IMG/VR virus record: IMGVR_UViG_3300017964_000057
Coordinates: 1 to 27,873 of that record
Direction: 5' to 3' (one strand)
Length of the DNA: 27,873 nt
Source: a virus
The position numbers and the translations under genes are program-made. Positions within the stretch are counted from its first letter, which is position 1. Every line of letters starts with the position of its first letter. The notes beneath the pieces were generated by a model that saw nothing but the letters and a program-made list of their open reading frames with translations, made no database searches and was not told the origin of the DNA. Shown piece after piece: positions 1-9,355 of this stretch.

Positions 1-240
1 CATTTTGCGAACTTCAATTACTTCGTCTGGCAATGTATATACGTTTTGATCTGTAACCAAAGTTAAAAAACTATAACTTTCTTCTACTGCATGATCTGAA
101 CGCTGTCTATATCTAGTTAGAGCTTTTTCTAGTGCAATTTCATAATGCCTTGGATCAAGTTCAACATCAACCATGCCTCCGCCAAGCATAGCGTCTACAT
201 AGTCAAATATTTTACTTTTTTCTTCGGTTAAGTTTGCCAT
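1..240 (-). CDS. Virion structural protein, gp13-like neck family (partial, 3' end off the left edge)
   Basis: Eighty codons are open from an ATG at 240 to the window edge, translating as MANLTEEKSKIFDYVDAMLG and onwards. A Shine-Dalgarno-like AAGGA lies upstream, overlapping the stop of the preceding gene. The stretch around residues 20-45 (LGGGMVDVELDP, then ALTRYRQRSDHAVEESYSF) resembles the N-terminus of T4 neck protein gp13, which has a similar LG..I.NVELTP...AL..Y pattern. Marine T4-like phages also carry a structural protein of this type besides a true gp13, so it may be a gp13 paralogue. It would act in the connector between head and tail. It is the last visible gene of the leftward fibre unit. 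Only the N-terminal part is visible, so the assignment rests on about 40 informative residues. Confidence 0.6.
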   Translation of the reverse strand, partial: MANLTEEKSKIFDYVDAMLGGGMVDVELDPRHYEIALEKALTRYRQRSDHAVEESYSFLTLVTDQNVYTLPDEVIEVRKM

Positions 241-250
241 AAATCAATCC

Positions 251-1789
251 TTACGCTGCAAATGTAGCATTAGTTATTTGCACACAGAATGTTGCTAATA
301 AGTTTGCTCTGTTTGTAGTCACTCCGTTTTCAATAATTGGAATTGCTTTTAGATGTCTTTGATCAATACCATTAAGTGTTGAAATTCCATTTGGTGTTAC
401 ATCGCTGTGAGCTGAATATAGTTCGTCAACAACAATCAAATATTTACTTGACGGAGAAATATGTGGGTGTATAGTGTAGTTTGCATTAGTTGCATAACCT
501 GCACCAGTTTCAATATAGCCAACTACAAGTGCCCAGTGACCAACACTGTCTTCAAAGTCATCTGCTCCACCTACATAATAGTTTTCGTTGTTAGGTCCTG
601 ATGTTGTAAGTGTACCCCAATCGTAAAATTTAATAGGTAAGCTCTTACATAGGCTTGCTCCGCCTACTGTTTCAGGAGCAAGTTTATTTGCAGGAGTAGT
701 TTTTTCTGTAATGTTCCAATGTCTAAAACATGCAAAGAAAGGACGATTGTTTGCAATTTCATCTCTAACAGTTTGGAAGTTAGTGTCAAAGTTTTCCATC
801 AATGTTGATGCATACCCTTCGTTTGCAAGTGGATCTGGAAATATATCTTGTGTGTTATAACTAATTGAAGCATCTGTTGCTTGCAATGCACCTTCGCCAA
901 TATGGTTTAACCAAGCACGGAAACCTAGTACAAAATTCCCAATACTTGTACCATAAGTTACTGCGGCATTTAATGCAGCACAATCAGCTGCACCAGTACC
1001 ATTAGTACCAATATACCAACCAAAGTCTGTAACATTGCTCGATGCTTGTGTTGCGTGTGTTACAGTGTTTGCAGGTCTTGCAGCATCATAGCAATGATCT
1101 AACCACTGTGCATCACCTTGTACATATGTGCCTGTGCTTGGATAGTCTGCACCATCACCAAATGTACTAAATGGACCGTAACGGTTTTCTATAAATCCTA
1201 AGTAGTTTGAACATGCTGTTGGACCACTCCAACCATACACTGCTTCTTGTGCTACGTTAACTGTATCATAGTTGTATGGATTATCCCACATTGCTGGTTG
1301 ATAATCGCAAGTTACTAATTGTACGTTGTTAGCAGCCATTTCTGTTTCACTAGGACGTAGTCTACGGTAATTTAAGTTAGTACCTGCACTAGAAGTATTA
1401 GTGTCCCAACGAGAATTTGTGCCATCATACACAAATAATGTTTCTAAATTTTTATCATCTAATACTAACGTTTTGTTATCGCCTAAGAATGTGTTAACAT
1501 ATGTACCATCTGGAACTACACCAGTAGTTCTAAAGTCAATAGGATGACTTGCTCTTACACTCACTGCGTTAGTAAGATGTCCGTAGCCTTTTACTATAAT
1601 TCTTACTGTATCTCCATCTGCTGGTGTTGCAGCTAGTGTTACAGCAAATCCTGGTAAGTAATCATTTAGTGTATCATTGCCTGCTCTTACAGCAGAGTCA
1701 ACAATAATAGTATCACCATTACCTGCTGCGTAAGAGTCTTCAACTGTTTTTGTTTTACTTGCTGCGTTTCTTATTTCTGCTAAAAACAT
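251..1789 (-). CDS. Fibre-like virion protein with a possible papain/C39-like cysteine peptidase domain
   Basis: This 512-residue protein has two parts. Residues 1-135 look like the beta-rich module found at the ends of marine phage fibres (TPADGDTVRIIVKGYG, then KTLVLDDKNLETLFVYDGT). Residues 180-460 resemble a papain-like fold of the C39/C70 type: Cys193 in GPTACSNYLGF, His418 in VGHWALVVGYIE, and Asp455 in KYLIVVDEL, in the Cys-His-Asp order expected for that fold. An oxyanion Gln at the usual spacing before Cys193 is not obvious; the nearest is Gln181. It has ten cysteines in all. It lies 4 bp downstream of the large fibre gene and 10 bp upstream of the gp13-like gene, with a GGAG ribosome site overlapping the fibre stop. 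It may be a tail-associated peptidase acting on host surface or virion proteins. The peptidase call is inferred from motif order only. Confidence 0.55.
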   Translation of the reverse strand: MFLAEIRNAASKTKTVEDSYAAGNGDTIIVDSAVRAGNDTLNDYLPGFAVTLAATPADGDTVRIIVKGYGHLTNAVSVRASHPIDFRTTGVVPDGTYVNTFLGDNKTLVLDDKNLETLFVYDGTNSRWDTNTSSAGTNLNYRRLRPSETEMAANNVQLVTCDYQPAMWDNPYNYDTVNVAQEAVYGWSGPTACSNYLGFIENRYGPFSTFGDGADYPSTGTYVQGDAQWLDHCYDAARPANTVTHATQASSNVTDFGWYIGTNGTGAADCAALNAAVTYGTSIGNFVLGFRAWLNHIGEGALQATDASISYNTQDIFPDPLANEGYASTLMENFDTNFQTVRDEIANNRPFFACFRHWNITEKTTPANKLAPETVGGASLCKSLPIKFYDWGTLTTSGPNNENYYVGGADDFEDSVGHWALVVGYIETGAGYATNANYTIHPHISPSSKYLIVVDELYSAHSDVTPNGISTLNGIDQRHLKAIPIIENGVTTNRANLLATFCVQITNATFAA

Positions 1790-1793
1790 TATA

Positions 1794-4700
1794 TTAATTC
1801 TCCGTTAGTATCCAACCCTGTTCTGCGTTATAGTAAACAAGTCCAAAAGCAGCACGATCTGTTTGAATAACTAGGTTATCGGCTCTGCCTTGTATATTGT
1901 GCCCATTTCTTGCTATGGTAATATTAAATAGACTTGCTGTTCCAAATCCATCTATTACTCTTATTTCGTCACCTAGTTCTGCTACAGCAGGAAGGGTGAT
2001 TGTTACACCTCCTGTAACACTAGTATCAACAATATAAGCACTACCTGCTTCAGCTGTAACATTAGTTATCAGTTCTGTCCAGCCTCTAGATAGTTTTCCT
2101 GTTTTAACAACATTTGTAGTAACGTTTGCGTTAACAACATCACCAACAACAGTACCATCAATATCATTAATAATTTGTGTACTGTCTTGTGCAAATACTG
2201 AACCAGTTATGTCACCTCTAATATTGTTAGAAACAATATCGCCAACATATAGATTAGCATATCTAAATGTAGCACTACCGATGTCGCCGTCTAGATCAAA
2301 CTCTGGAATAAAGTTTACACCAGTTCTAGTATTAACAGTGTCAAATATATCTACTGTACCTGCAAGTGATGTATTACCGTCAACGTAGAATTGCTCAGTA
2401 GCACCTATAGTAAATCTAAATCCGTCACTTAGTGTAGCTGGAGTAAAGAATACTGCACTACCTTGTTTTTGTATTGTAACATCATCGTTAGCAATACGAC
2501 CTTTGATTTCACCAGTTAGACCATCAACCATTACGCTTGAATCGTCTGCAAATACAGAACCTTTCAAGTCGCCTGCTAGTGTAGCAAATGTACTTCCGTT
2601 AGTCCATTCCGTGCCGTTCCATTGCAGTACATCGCCTACTGCTGGTGCACCTAGTGTGACTCCACTTAGATCATCGATAGTTTTAAGTCCAAACTCAGTA
2701 TTAAACCTTGCGTTTGTGAAATAGTAGTTAGCAATACCTTCTGCTAGATCGTCTGTTGTTTTTAAACTTAAACTGTTGTCAAATCTAGTTTCAGTCCAAT
2801 ACAAGTTACTTGTACCTTCAGCAATATCACTTGATAGTAAGTTGCTTAATCTATAATCAAAGTCTTGGTTAAAGTAAGTTGTTTGATAGTATCTGTTTGA
2901 ATTACCTTCTGCTAAGTTATCTGTTGATATTGCTAGTAAATTAGAAGTAAAGTTGGCATCGCCTCTTGCTTCAGTCCAATAAAGGTTATTGTTTCCTTCT
3001 GCTACTCCGTCAGTTGTTAGGCCGCCGCCAATTCTAATTAATTGCTGCCAAGAACCACCAACTGCAACATATGCTTCGCCATCTGCTTGTACTACTGCAA
3101 ACATACCTGCATAAGTTGTTGCACTTGGTAGGTCTGCTGTTGTTGCATAATAACTTCTAATTTTGTTAGTTGAACTTGTTAATTCAATTGTTGCACTTGG
3201 ACTTGTAATACTACCGTTTAAGTTACCTTCAAATGTTGATGCAACTACAGTGTCAGAACCAAATGACCATTTGTCAACTGCTTCATCCCATACAAATTGT
3301 TTAACACCGTCGTCTCCTCTGCGTACTTCAATACCAGAATTTAATGATGGTGTGCCAGTTGTAACATTTGAGTTAAGTGTAATAATGTTATCTTCAACTA
3401 ATAACTGTTGTGTGTCAATAGTTGTAGTTGTACCTTGTACAGTTAAGTTTCCGCTAACAGTTAAGTTAAGGAATGTTGGACTTGCATTTGTTGCAACATC
3501 TTGTCCAACAGCAATTACACCAGTTGTACTGTTATAAATTACACCTGTACCTGCACTCAACGAAGCTCTTGCTCTTGCTGCTGTATGGTACAAATTAGTT
3601 GCACCTTGTGCTTCTGAAATTTCGTCAGTTACAGTTGGTACTGTTGGTGTGTTTGTAAAGTTTGTATAATCTAAGAAGTAACTTGGTGATTGACCATTTA
3701 GATTTTGTACTTCGCCAAACTCGTTAATAATAACATCGCCATATTCATTTTCAACATGATAAGCATTTAGTCCACCTAAAATATAGTTACCTGTCAGTGT
3801 TGATTCGATAGTGCCACTTGATGTAAAGTTACCGCTAACTGATAGATTGTTAAATGATGAAGTGTTTGTACTTGTAACATCACCACTCAATGTACCGTTA
3901 ACGCTACCGTTCAAACTACCAGTAAAGAAACCTTCAAAGCTCAAGTTTTGACTTGGACTTGTAGGATCTGCTCTAACAAGCATTGGTAGTGAACTATAGA
4001 ATTGGAGGCTTGTTCCTTCAATTCTTGTTGCACCAAGTGTTGCTAGTGGACCACCTCTTATTGATCCACCTGCTCCAAATAGTAATTGTGTATTGTTGTT
4101 AACATTAATAGTTGTGCCACTTGACGATCCAATTGTATCGGTAAGTGTTTCACTGTTGGAAACATCGCCTAAAATTTTGTTTGATATTGCATCAACAAGT
4201 ATTGTTGAGTCATCGCCAAATACAGAACCTTTAACATCACTACCCCAAATTGCAGTTGAAATATCTGCAAATTCTACAGCATCGCCTGTTGCGTTTACAG
4301 CAAGGAATTTGTTGCTGAACCCTGCAAATGAGCTTGGTGTATCTGTTAGTCCTAAGAATGTTGTAGAACCTCCTGTACCACCACCTGTTGCTTCAATTGT
4401 TAGTGTGTTTGCTACATCATCATATGTAAGGTTAATACCTGTACCTGCATTTACAAGTGTGCTAACACGATCGTCTACACGCTCGTCTGTATACCATTTG
4501 TTAATAAGTCCTTCTGACAAATCGTCAGTAGTCTTAGTACTAAACATTATGTTCCAGTCAGCTTGTGTAAACTTGTCTAGAATATAAATGGTGCCAGTCA
4601 TTCCTGGATAGAATTGACTTATGTAATATAGTGTATCTGGTGCATCTTGTGGAACAGTAAATGTAATAGTTCCGCTGTCAGTTCCATTACCAGTTACACC

Positions 4701-6464
4701 GTCAGTGTATGCATTGGTAGTTCCTGTGGTTGCTGATGTCTTAATATAGAACGGACTACCTGTTGTGCTTATGCTAAAGGTATAAGTCTGTCCTCTAGTT
4801 AGATATAGTGTTGGATCAGTTAAGTTAGTTGTTCCGCCACCGTTGAATACATAGTTATTTGTACCGTCTGCTGTTACAGTAAAGTTAATAACACCGTCTA
4901 CACTTGCAACGTCACCTGGTACAAAATTTGTGCCATCCCAAACTAGTGCTTGACCATTTGTTGGAGCAGTACTTGTTGTATCTACGTCTTGTAATGCATC
5001 AATGCTTGTTGTTCCTAGAGATGGTGCTACTGCACCTGGCACCCAGTTAGATCCATTCCATACTAGTGCTTCGCCATTGCTTGGTGCTGCTGAAGTTGTG
5101 TCAACATCTGATAATGCATCAATGCTTGTAGCACTAATATCTGCTGCAACACTGCCTGGAACAAAGTCATTGCCGTTCCATACAAGTGCTTGTCCATTTG
5201 TTGGGGCAACACTAGTAATGTCAACATCATTTAATGCACCAACACTGAATGAGCCAATGCCTGTGATGTATCCTGAACTATTGTTAAAACTAATAACACC
5301 AGTAACTTGGTTAAAGTCAATGTCACCTGTGCCGCTAATATCTGTTAGTGCAATACCTACGCCACCTGTTGAAGTTGCGTCAGCAGCTGGTGCCCATGTA
5401 GCACCGTCCCATTTTAGTACTTGACCTGTACTTGGAGCAGTTGCACTTACATCTGCAAGATCTGCTAGGTTAGTAGGAATAGTTGGTGTGCCGGTTAGGT
5501 CACTGTATAATCCGCTAGTTGCTACTGTTGCTAGTGTAGGAGTACCTGTTAAGTCTGCATATGCACCGCTTGTTGCTACTGTTGCTAAACTTGCAGTTGT
5601 AGCATAACTTGATAAGTCTGGAGGAGTTAAAGTAAACAGACCTAGTGTATTATTATATGTTAATGTACCAGTACCGCTTGGTGCTACAGTGTTAGCTGAC
5701 AAGTCAGTTAGTGCAATGCCGCCGCTGCCACTGTCATCTGTTCCAACTTCCCAAGCACTGCTTGTTGCATTGTATTTTAATACGCTTCCTGTAACAGCAC
5801 CAGTTACATCAACATCTGTTAATGTTGCCATTGATCCGCCACTGCTTGCTACAGTACCTGGAACAAAGTTTGTGCCATCCCAAACTAGAGCCTGGCCGTT
5901 AGTAGGTGCTGCTGTTGCTGTATCTACATCGCTTAGTGCATTGATGCTTGTAGCACTAATATCTGCTGCTACTGCACCAGGAACCCATGCACTGCCATTC
6001 CAAACTAGTGCTTGGCCGTTGCTAGGTGTGGCTGCACTTACGTTTGTTAAATCATCTAATGCTTGTGCTACTGCGGTTGGTGTGGTTGCTGTCCATACAG
6101 CACCATCATAGGAAAGGACTTGACCGCTTGTTGCTCCTGCTACACTTGTATCGTTTAATGCTGCTAGGCTTGTTATGATAGTTGGTGTGTTAGCAAAATT
6201 ATTATAGTCTAAATAGTAAGCCGGTGATTGACCTGCTAGTGTTGCGGCATCTGTACTTGATGAAGTTGCACTTCCCCATCCAATGCTTCCGTCAACGCCA
6301 ACGATTAAAACTTGGCCTTGTAAACCAAGCTCCCATTCGGGAAAACCGCCTACTTTACTGTAAAGTTCGGTAAAATTATTATTTGTTTTCGTAAGTGCGG
6401 AACGTAGTGTATCGCCGTCACCTGCGTCAGGGCTACTACCTGTGTTGATTATTTCTTGAGCCAT
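1794..6464 (-). CDS. Long repeat-built tail fibre protein
   Basis: This 1556-residue protein shows the modular make-up of marine T4-like tail fibres. The N-terminal third carries eight degenerate copies of a ~30-60 residue unit (LxDV...PTNGQALVWDGTNFVPG). The middle has repeated EG.xNLYWTEARF / TTDDLAEG units. Three copies of a GSVFxDDSxxxVDxxxxxxxGDV unit fall at about residues 745, 1300 and 1420. The last ~100 residues form a capping module (VTITLPAVAELGDEIRVID, ending QGWILTEN), similar in style to residues 45-125 of the next protein. There is no signal peptide or membrane segment. The start at 6464 has AGGA sites 4 and 10 bases upstream. A late-type promoter lies at 6498-6505. It probably trimerises as a fibre that contacts the host surface. 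Which T4 fibre it corresponds to cannot be said. Confidence 0.85.
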   Translation of the reverse strand: MAQEIINTGSSPDAGDGDTLRSALTKTNNNFTELYSKVGGFPEWELGLQGQVLIVGVDGSIGWGSATSSSTDAATLAGQSPAYYLDYNNFANTPTIITSLAALNDTSVAGATSGQVLSYDGAVWTATTPTAVAQALDDLTNVSAATPSNGQALVWNGSAWVPGAVAADISATSINALSDVDTATAAPTNGQALVWDGTNFVPGTVASSGGSMATLTDVDVTGAVTGSVLKYNATSSAWEVGTDDSGSGGIALTDLSANTVAPSGTGTLTYNNTLGLFTLTPPDLSSYATTASLATVATSGAYADLTGTPTLATVATSGLYSDLTGTPTIPTNLADLADVSATAPSTGQVLKWDGATWAPAADATSTGGVGIALTDISGTGDIDFNQVTGVISFNNSSGYITGIGSFSVGALNDVDITSVAPTNGQALVWNGNDFVPGSVAADISATSIDALSDVDTTSAAPSNGEALVWNGSNWVPGAVAPSLGTTSIDALQDVDTTSTAPTNGQALVWDGTNFVPGDVASVDGVINFTVTADGTNNYVFNGGGTTNLTDPTLYLTRGQTYTFSISTTGSPFYIKTSATTGTTNAYTDGVTGNGTDSGTITFTVPQDAPDTLYYISQFYPGMTGTIYILDKFTQADWNIMFSTKTTDDLSEGLINKWYTDERVDDRVSTLVNAGTGINLTYDDVANTLTIEATGGGTGGSTTFLGLTDTPSSFAGFSNKFLAVNATGDAVEFADISTAIWGSDVKGSVFGDDSTILVDAISNKILGDVSNSETLTDTIGSSSGTTINVNNNTQLLFGAGGSIRGGPLATLGATRIEGTSLQFYSSLPMLVRADPTSPSQNLSFEGFFTGSLNGSVNGTLSGDVTSTNTSSFNNLSVSGNFTSSGTIESTLTGNYILGGLNAYHVENEYGDVIINEFGEVQNLNGQSPSYFLDYTNFTNTPTVPTVTDEISEAQGATNLYHTAARARASLSAGTGVIYNSTTGVIAVGQDVATNASPTFLNLTVSGNLTVQGTTTTIDTQQLLVEDNIITLNSNVTTGTPSLNSGIEVRRGDDGVKQFVWDEAVDKWSFGSDTVVASTFEGNLNGSITSPSATIELTSSTNKIRSYYATTADLPSATTYAGMFAVVQADGEAYVAVGGSWQQLIRIGGGLTTDGVAEGNNNLYWTEARGDANFTSNLLAISTDNLAEGNSNRYYQTTYFNQDFDYRLSNLLSSDIAEGTSNLYWTETRFDNSLSLKTTDDLAEGIANYYFTNARFNTEFGLKTIDDLSGVTLGAPAVGDVLQWNGTEWTNGSTFATLAGDLKGSVFADDSSVMVDGLTGEIKGRIANDDVTIQKQGSAVFFTPATLSDGFRFTIGATEQFYVDGNTSLAGTVDIFDTVNTRTGVNFIPEFDLDGDIGSATFRYANLYVGDIVSNNIRGDITGSVFAQDSTQIINDIDGTVVGDVVNANVTTNVVKTGKLSRGWTELITNVTAEAGSAYIVDTSVTGGVTITLPAVAELGDEIRVIDGFGTASLFNITIARNGHNIQGRADNLVIQTDRAAFGLVYYNAEQGWILTEN
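4910..6165 (-). repeat. Eight degenerate in-frame repeats in the fibre gene
   Basis: Eight degenerate copies of a unit encoding [IL]xxLxDVxxxxPxNGQALVWxGxxWVPG begin at about 4915, 5035, 5155, 5390, 5747, 5860, 5978 and 6091 (plus-strand positions of the coding-strand units). Copies at 4915 and 5860, and at 5035 and 5978, are especially close at the DNA level. The spacing is uneven because some copies are separated by unrelated fibre sequence. This is protein-coding modular repetition and could support recombination between fibres. Confidence 0.8.
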
Positions 6465-6497
6465 AGTGTCCTATTCCTAGCATACATTTATTTAAAG

Positions 6498-6505
6498 TAT
6501 TTATC
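6498..6505 (-). promoter_or_regulatory. Late-type phage promoter (GATAAATA) for the leftward fibre unit
   Basis: On the minus strand this reads GATAAATA, matching the NATAAATA late-promoter element of T4-like cyanophages (T4 itself uses TATAAATA). It is 34 bases upstream of the fibre start at 6464. That would give a leader of roughly 28 bases containing AGGA ribosome sites. It lies in the only real intergenic gap of the window, between divergent genes, which supports it beyond chance in AT-rich DNA. Confidence 0.6.
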
Positions 6506-6521
6506 TTATCAGTTCAATTCT

Positions 6522-6529
6522 AATAAATA
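6522..6529 (+). promoter_or_regulatory. Late-type phage promoter (AATAAATA) for the rightward structural/rSAM unit
   Basis: AATAAATA fits the NATAAATA late element and lies 9 bases before the ATG at 6538. A start site about six bases downstream would leave an almost leaderless transcript, and no Shine-Dalgarno sequence is visible here. Together with the element at 6498-6505 it forms a back-to-back pair in a 73-bp gap. Confidence 0.5.
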
Positions 6530-6537
6530 CTTGTACT

Positions 6538-7908
6538 ATGCCAAGACTAAGTTTATACAAACCAGAAAAAGGTCGTGACTACAAGTTTTTAGACCGTCAA
6601 ATATACGAAATGTTTCAAATTGGTGGGACAGATGTAAACATTCACAAATACATCGGCACCGATGACGGTACCACTGTGAAAGATGAAAGACAAATACAAG
6701 ATCTACTGTTTTTAGAGAACAGAGATCGTAAGTATGACGAAGATATTTACACTATTAGAGGTATCTATAATGTACAAGATATTGACTTTGACCTAAGTCA
6801 ATTTGGACTGTTTTTACAAAATGACACAGTGTTTATGACCATACATATTAATAGTAGCGTAGATGCACTTGGTCGTAAAATAATGCCTGGTGATGTATTG
6901 GAATTACCTCATTTAAAGGATGAATTTGCAGCAAACGATTACGAAGTTGCACTTAAACGCTTTTATGTTGTAGAAGATGTTAACCGTGCTGCTGAAGGTT
7001 TTTCACCAACTTGGTATCCGCACTTATATAGAATTAAATTAAAACAGATAGTAGACAGTCAAGAATTTAAAGATATTTTAGATTTACCAATGAATGAAGA
7101 TGCTCCTGAGCAGGGCAGTTTACGCGATTTGTTGTCTACATACGAAGCAGAAATGCAAATTAATAATGCAAATCTTGCAGAAGCAGAAAAGGATGCTGCA
7201 AAGTCAGGATATGACATTACAAATCTTTATACACTTGCTGTTAACGAAGACGGCAGCACTGCACTAGAAACTGTTGATGATAGTACACTGAATGCAGACT
7301 CATTAAATACTGTTGATGCATTGCGTAACACTCCGAGAAAAGATGGTTATAGTGGTTACTTATTAGGCTCTACTGAAGCTCCAGACGGTGCTCCATTTGG
7401 TAGCGGTATTGCGTTTCCAACTACTCAAGCAGAAGGAGATTATTTTTTACGTATAGACTTTTTACCTAATAGATTATTCCGTTATGACGGAACACGTTGG
7501 GTTAAAATGAGAGATAATCTAAGAATGGATATGACAAATACTAGTGCAAGACAAACACAACGCTTGTCGTTTGTTAACAATCTTGAATTTACATATATTG
7601 ATAAACTTGCCGCAGACATGGCATCATTGGCAAAGGGCGACACTGTTATTCAAACAGACGTACAGTTAATTACACCAACTCCTGCATATGTTCTTATTAA
7701 ACTTAATAACTTTAAACTTGAATTGTCAGTTGCTGAAAATCCTGGCTTAATAACCACATATGCAAAAGGCAGTTTTACAGATTTAATGCAAATAAATTTA
7801 CCAACAGAAATTATCGAAACAGGTTTGTGGGAAGTTATATTCTACAATGATAGAGTTAAACAGCGTCAAAGCCTAAGTGAAGCATTGCGTCCAAGGAGTG
7901 ACAATTAA
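6538..7908 (+). CDS. gp14: Neck protein, gp14-like
   Basis: This 456-residue protein begins MPRLSLYKPEKGRDYKFLDR. Residues 82-172 (QFGLFLQNDTVFMTIHIN, then PGDVLELPHL, RFYVVEDVN and WYPHLYRIKLK) follow the order of T4 gp14 motifs (FSNFGMQVQDEVTLSIN, GDLIYFPM, FEINWVE, YQLGQNAIRKI). T4 gp14 is about 256 residues, so this copy carries a long C-terminal extension, including an RLFRYDGTRWVK beta motif near residue 315 that is frequent in marine phage structural proteins. gp14 sits in the connector ring that closes the head and receives the tail. The next gene is gp15-like, as in T4, and overlaps by one base (TAATG). No ribosome site is visible before the ATG. The homology call rests on remembered motif order, not an alignment. 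Confidence 0.7.
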   Translation: MPRLSLYKPEKGRDYKFLDRQIYEMFQIGGTDVNIHKYIGTDDGTTVKDERQIQDLLFLENRDRKYDEDIYTIRGIYNVQDIDFDLSQFGLFLQNDTVFMTIHINSSVDALGRKIMPGDVLELPHLKDEFAANDYEVALKRFYVVEDVNRAAEGFSPTWYPHLYRIKLKQIVDSQEFKDILDLPMNEDAPEQGSLRDLLSTYEAEMQINNANLAEAEKDAAKSGYDITNLYTLAVNEDGSTALETVDDSTLNADSLNTVDALRNTPRKDGYSGYLLGSTEAPDGAPFGSGIAFPTTQAEGDYFLRIDFLPNRLFRYDGTRWVKMRDNLRMDMTNTSARQTQRLSFVNNLEFTYIDKLAADMASLAKGDTVIQTDVQLITPTPAYVLIKLNNFKLELSVAENPGLITTYAKGSFTDLMQINLPTEIIETGLWEVIFYNDRVKQRQSLSEALRPRSDN

Positions 7909-9338
7909 TGGAACATTTTTATGACGGTCAAGTAAGACGCTATCTAAATCAGATGCTTCGTTTGCTGAGTCATTTTACTTACAAAGACGGAAGTGGAAAA
8001 ATAACACAAGTTCCTGTAATGTATGGAGACATTACACGACAAGTTGCAAGTATTATTAGAGATAACTCAGAAAATAAAATACCAAGTGCTCCACGAATAG
8101 GTATGTATGTAACTGGTCTTGAACAAGATCGTTCTCGTACTGCTGATGCAAGTTATGTTAACAAAGTTCATATTAGAGAAAGAGAGTATGACGAAGTTAA
8201 TAAAAAATATCTTCCTACTCAAGGTAATTCATATACAGTTGAAAGGCTAATGCCTAGCCCTTATACACTTACTGTTAATGCGGACATATGGTCAACAAAC
8301 TCAGATCAAAAGCTACAACTTGTAGAACAGATACTAATGCTGTTTAATCCAAGTTTAGAAATTCAAACAACAGACAACTTTGTTGATTGGACTAGTTTAA
8401 GTGTTGTTAACTTAGAAGGTGTAACTTGGAGTAGTAGAAGTATTCCGCAAGGAACTGAAAGCGAAATTGATGTGGCAACACTACAATTTAGTACACCCAT
8501 CTATATTAGTCCTCCAGTAAAAGTAAAACAACTAGGTGTAGTAACTCAAATTACTATGAGTATAGGTGATGAAGAACGCGGCACTATTGAAACAGGTATT
8601 AATATTCCTGGTGACTCGATACTATTCCCAGGATGGGATCAAGAAGCACCACAAGGATTTAAGGCTAATATAGGATTAAATCCAGATGATTGGCATTTAC
8701 TTGTAATAGGAACATATTCAGAGCTTGTTAATCCTATGGGTCTACAAGCACAGTCAGAACTAGATGTACCAACACCTAATGGAACAAAAGGTTCATGGCA
8801 AGGAATACTTGATGCAATGCCTGGGCAATATCGTGCAGGACTTTCTAAAATATTCTTAAAACGTTCAGATACAAACGCACCTATTGTTGGATACATTACA
8901 CTGAATCCGTTAGATGATAGAAAACTTGTAGTAAATTGGGATGAAGATACTCAACCAACTAATACACTACTTACAGGTCCTACACGTACAGATGGAAATA
9001 TAAATGCTGTTGTTGATCCTCAAAGAGCAATACCAAATGTTGGTCCAGGTGTTAGATTCTTAATTACAGGAAATATAGGTGATATTTCCAATGTTGACGG
9101 TCCTGATGCATGGAAAAATTTAGATGGTAGTGACTTTATAGCTGAAGAAAATGACATTATAGAATGGGACGGTCTCAAGTGGCATATTATATTTGATGCA
9201 AGCGAGTATGCCGGTGATCCTATTTATGTTAGAAATATTAATCCTAATAGTGGTCTACAATTTAAATGGGACGGAGATCAGTGGATTAAAGCCTGGGAAG
9301 GCATTTACGAGCCAGGAAACTGGCAAATCATCCTCTAA
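7908..9338 (+). CDS. gp15: Tail sheath stabiliser / tail completion protein, gp15-like
   Basis: This is a 476-residue protein. Its first ~210 residues match T4 gp15 in layout: MEHFYDGQVRRYLNQMLRLL at the N-terminus, VPVMYGD, PRIGMYVTGLEQDRSR, SPYTLTVNADIWS, QLVEQILMLFNPSLEI, and FSTPIYISPPVKVK. gp15 forms the hexameric tail terminator that caps the sheath and tube and docks to the neck, which fits its place directly after the gp14-like gene. T4 gp15 is about 272 residues. The extra ~260 residues here end in two copies of a WDGxxWhhhh beta motif (IIEWDGLKWHIIF and FKWDGDQWIKAWE), as in other marine phage structural proteins. The start overlaps the gp14 stop by one base. Confidence 0.75.
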   Translation: MEHFYDGQVRRYLNQMLRLLSHFTYKDGSGKITQVPVMYGDITRQVASIIRDNSENKIPSAPRIGMYVTGLEQDRSRTADASYVNKVHIREREYDEVNKKYLPTQGNSYTVERLMPSPYTLTVNADIWSTNSDQKLQLVEQILMLFNPSLEIQTTDNFVDWTSLSVVNLEGVTWSSRSIPQGTESEIDVATLQFSTPIYISPPVKVKQLGVVTQITMSIGDEERGTIETGINIPGDSILFPGWDQEAPQGFKANIGLNPDDWHLLVIGTYSELVNPMGLQAQSELDVPTPNGTKGSWQGILDAMPGQYRAGLSKIFLKRSDTNAPIVGYITLNPLDDRKLVVNWDEDTQPTNTLLTGPTRTDGNINAVVDPQRAIPNVGPGVRFLITGNIGDISNVDGPDAWKNLDGSDFIAEENDIIEWDGLKWHIIFDASEYAGDPIYVRNINPNSGLQFKWDGDQWIKAWEGIYEPGNWQIIL

Positions 9339-9355
9339 ATCAAATAACTACTTAT

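Noticed and set aside
5002-5424. Plus-strand open frames in the left fibre gene (also 4093-4587 and 5689-6111)
   Set aside because: They mirror the fibre repeats in antisense and have no independent ribosome site or recognisable protein.
4910-6165. Possible CRISPR array or tandem DNA repeat
   Set aside because: The repeats are degenerate, unevenly spaced and keep the reading frame of a fibre protein; there are no equal spacers or cas genes.
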